Positions 6,031-6,646 of a stretch of DNA of 6,646 nt are shown piece by piece. The DNA comes from an uncultured Selenomonadaceae bacterium (GTDB taxonomy: Bacteria > Bacillota > Negativicutes > Selenomonadales > Selenomonadaceae): NCBI GenBank assembly GCA_905236595.1, contig CAJORE010000250.1, forward strand, positions 1 to 6,646, in the 5' to 3' direction. Made by a program: the position numbers and the translations under genes. Under the pieces are notes generated by a model. That model made no database searches, had not been told where the DNA came from, and saw only the letters and a list, made by a program, of their open reading frames with translations. Position 1 is the stretch's first letter. Every line of letters begins with the position of its first letter.

Positions 6031-6579
6031 ATGAAAAAGTATGTATGCAGCATTTGCGGATATGTTCATGAAGGCGATGCGCCCCCCGAAAAATGCCCGA
6101 TGTGCCAAGCTCCGGCGTCCAAATTTATCGAGCAAAGCGGTGATTTGGTCTTTGCCGACGAACACCGCGTCGGCGTTGCCAAGGATTCGCCGCAAGAAAT
6201 CCTTGACGGCTTGCGCCAAAACTTTAACGGCGAATGTACCGAAGTCGGTATGTACCTTGCCATGAGCCGCCAAGCCGAACGTGAGGGCTATCCCGAAATC
6301 GCCGACGCTTTTAAGCGCTACGCTTTTGAAGAAGCCGAGCACGCCGCCAAATTCGCCGAACTTTTGGGCGAAGTTTTGACAAACAGCACAAAGAAAAATT
6401 TGGAAATGCGTATCGACGCCGAACACGGTGCTTGCGCCGGCAAAAAGGAATTGGCGACCCTCGCCAAGAAACTGAACCTCGACGCCGTGCATGACACCGT
6501 TCACGAAATGGCCAAGGATGAAGCGCGTCACGGTTGCGGCTTCAAAGGGTTGCACGATCGTTTCTTCGGCAAGAACTGA
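6031..6579 (+). CDS. rbr: Rubrerythrin with N-terminal rubredoxin domain (reverse rubrerythrin)
   Basis: The 182-residue cytoplasmic protein should reduce hydrogen peroxide (and possibly oxygen) to water with electrons from NAD(P)H-linked reductases, protecting an anaerobe. Residues 1-35 are a rubredoxin-like iron site, CSICG (Cys6, Cys9) and CPMC (Cys22, Cys25), ahead of the four-helix ferritin-like domain, the reverse of the classical order. Likely diiron ligands and nearby acids are Glu68/Glu71 ([10 protein letters not shown]), Glu84 ([13 protein letters not shown]), Glu101 and His104 ([12 protein letters not shown]), Glu131 (DAEHGA), and Glu164 and His167 (KDEARHG); exact assignment is by motif only. 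ATG at 6031 has GGAGG (6018-6022) eight bases upstream. It appears to be monocistronic, after a structured leader. Its last 38 bases overlap the hypF 3' end on the other strand. Family call very sure; substrate inferred from homologues such as those of clostridia. Confidence 0.95.
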   Translation: MKKYVCSICGYVHEGDAPPEKCPMCQAPASKFIEQSGDLVFADEHRVGVAKDSPQEILDGLRQNFNGECTEVGMYLAMSRQAEREGYPEIADAFKRYAFEEAEHAAKFAELLGEVLTNSTKKNLEMRIDAEHGACAGKKELATLAKKLNLDAVHDTVHEMAKDEARHGCGFKGLHDRFFGKN

Positions 6580-6646
6580 GCGATTCGCCGAACATGGCGG
6601 CGACGGCCTGCCCCAAGGCCAATCCCCCGTCGTTCGGCGGCTCTTC
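6542..6646 (-). CDS. hypF: HypF carbamoyltransferase, C-terminal 34 residues (truncated by window edge)
   Basis: Read on the minus strand from the right edge, an open frame runs 34 codons to TGA at 6544-6542. It contains [15 protein letters not shown], the conserved end of the Kae1/YgjD-like domain of HypF. HypF makes thiocarboxamide on HypE from carbamoyl phosphate, the source of the cyanide ligands of [NiFe] hydrogenase. Only the tail is here; after the motif follow about 17 residues ending [11 protein letters not shown], a tail that reads through the antisense of rubrerythrin and shows no conservation I recognise. The gene is convergent with rubrerythrin and no terminator is visible between them. 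A Kae1/TsaD protein is a less likely alternative, because the PPNDGG..LGQA form is typical of HypF. The presence of hypF implies a [NiFe] hydrogenase in this organism. Confidence 0.82.
   Translation of the reverse strand, partial: EEPPNDGGLALGQAVAAMFGESLSSCRRNDRATL

Noticed and set aside
5992..6555. 187-codon minus-strand open frame opposite rubrerythrin
   Set aside because: It is a codon-bias shadow of rubrerythrin; the true minus-strand gene here is the hypF tail in another frame.
6586..6639. 8-bp inverted repeat CGCCGAAC / GTTCGGCG as a shared terminator of rubrerythrin and hypF
   Set aside because: The loop is 38 bases, there is no T run on either strand, and it lies inside the hypF coding sequence.

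Overview
The window reads as chromosomal DNA of an anaerobic, low-to-mid-GC bacterium, most likely a Firmicute of the Negativicutes type. The basis is a PcrA-type helicase with the C-terminal domain typical of Firmicutes, a class A RNase P RNA, an N-terminal-rubredoxin ('reverse') rubrerythrin, a trace of hydrogenase maturation protein HypF, and strong Shine-Dalgarno sites with TTG starts. The taxon is an inference; everything else is read from the sequence. All genes found belong to known families, and I see no mobile element, CRISPR array, tRNA or defence island.

Left part, minus strand (1-1361). A near-consensus promoter drives rnpB (about 1325 to 970). About 145 bases downstream lies a secreted NlpC/P60 cell-wall hydrolase with a peptidoglycan-binding domain (824-153), closed by a clear intrinsic terminator (98-134). 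A second minus-strand promoter and ribosome binding site lie at the extreme left edge, so another gene must start just outside the window.

Middle, plus strand (1403-5716). A promoter divergent from that of rnpB opens a probable three-gene operon: pcrA (DNA helicase), a secreted SIMPL/DUF541 protein, and an integral-membrane acyltransferase-3 protein whose TTG start lies 2 bases after the SIMPL stop codon.

Right part (5717-6646). A 314-base intergenic region holds promoter-like boxes and a perfect 9-bp hairpin upstream of a rubrerythrin that probably detoxifies peroxide and oxygen. At the right edge, on the minus strand, is the last 34 residues of HypF; its 3' end overlaps the rubrerythrin 3' end by 38 bases. 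An oxygen-defence protein is thus tail to tail with a gene for assembling oxygen-sensitive [NiFe] hydrogenase.

The points most worth a second look are the buried hypF tail and its antisense overlap, the A10 tract inside the rnpB promoter spacer, the structured rubrerythrin leader, the unclear termination between rnpB and the NlpC/P60 gene, and the mixed-function pcrA operon.
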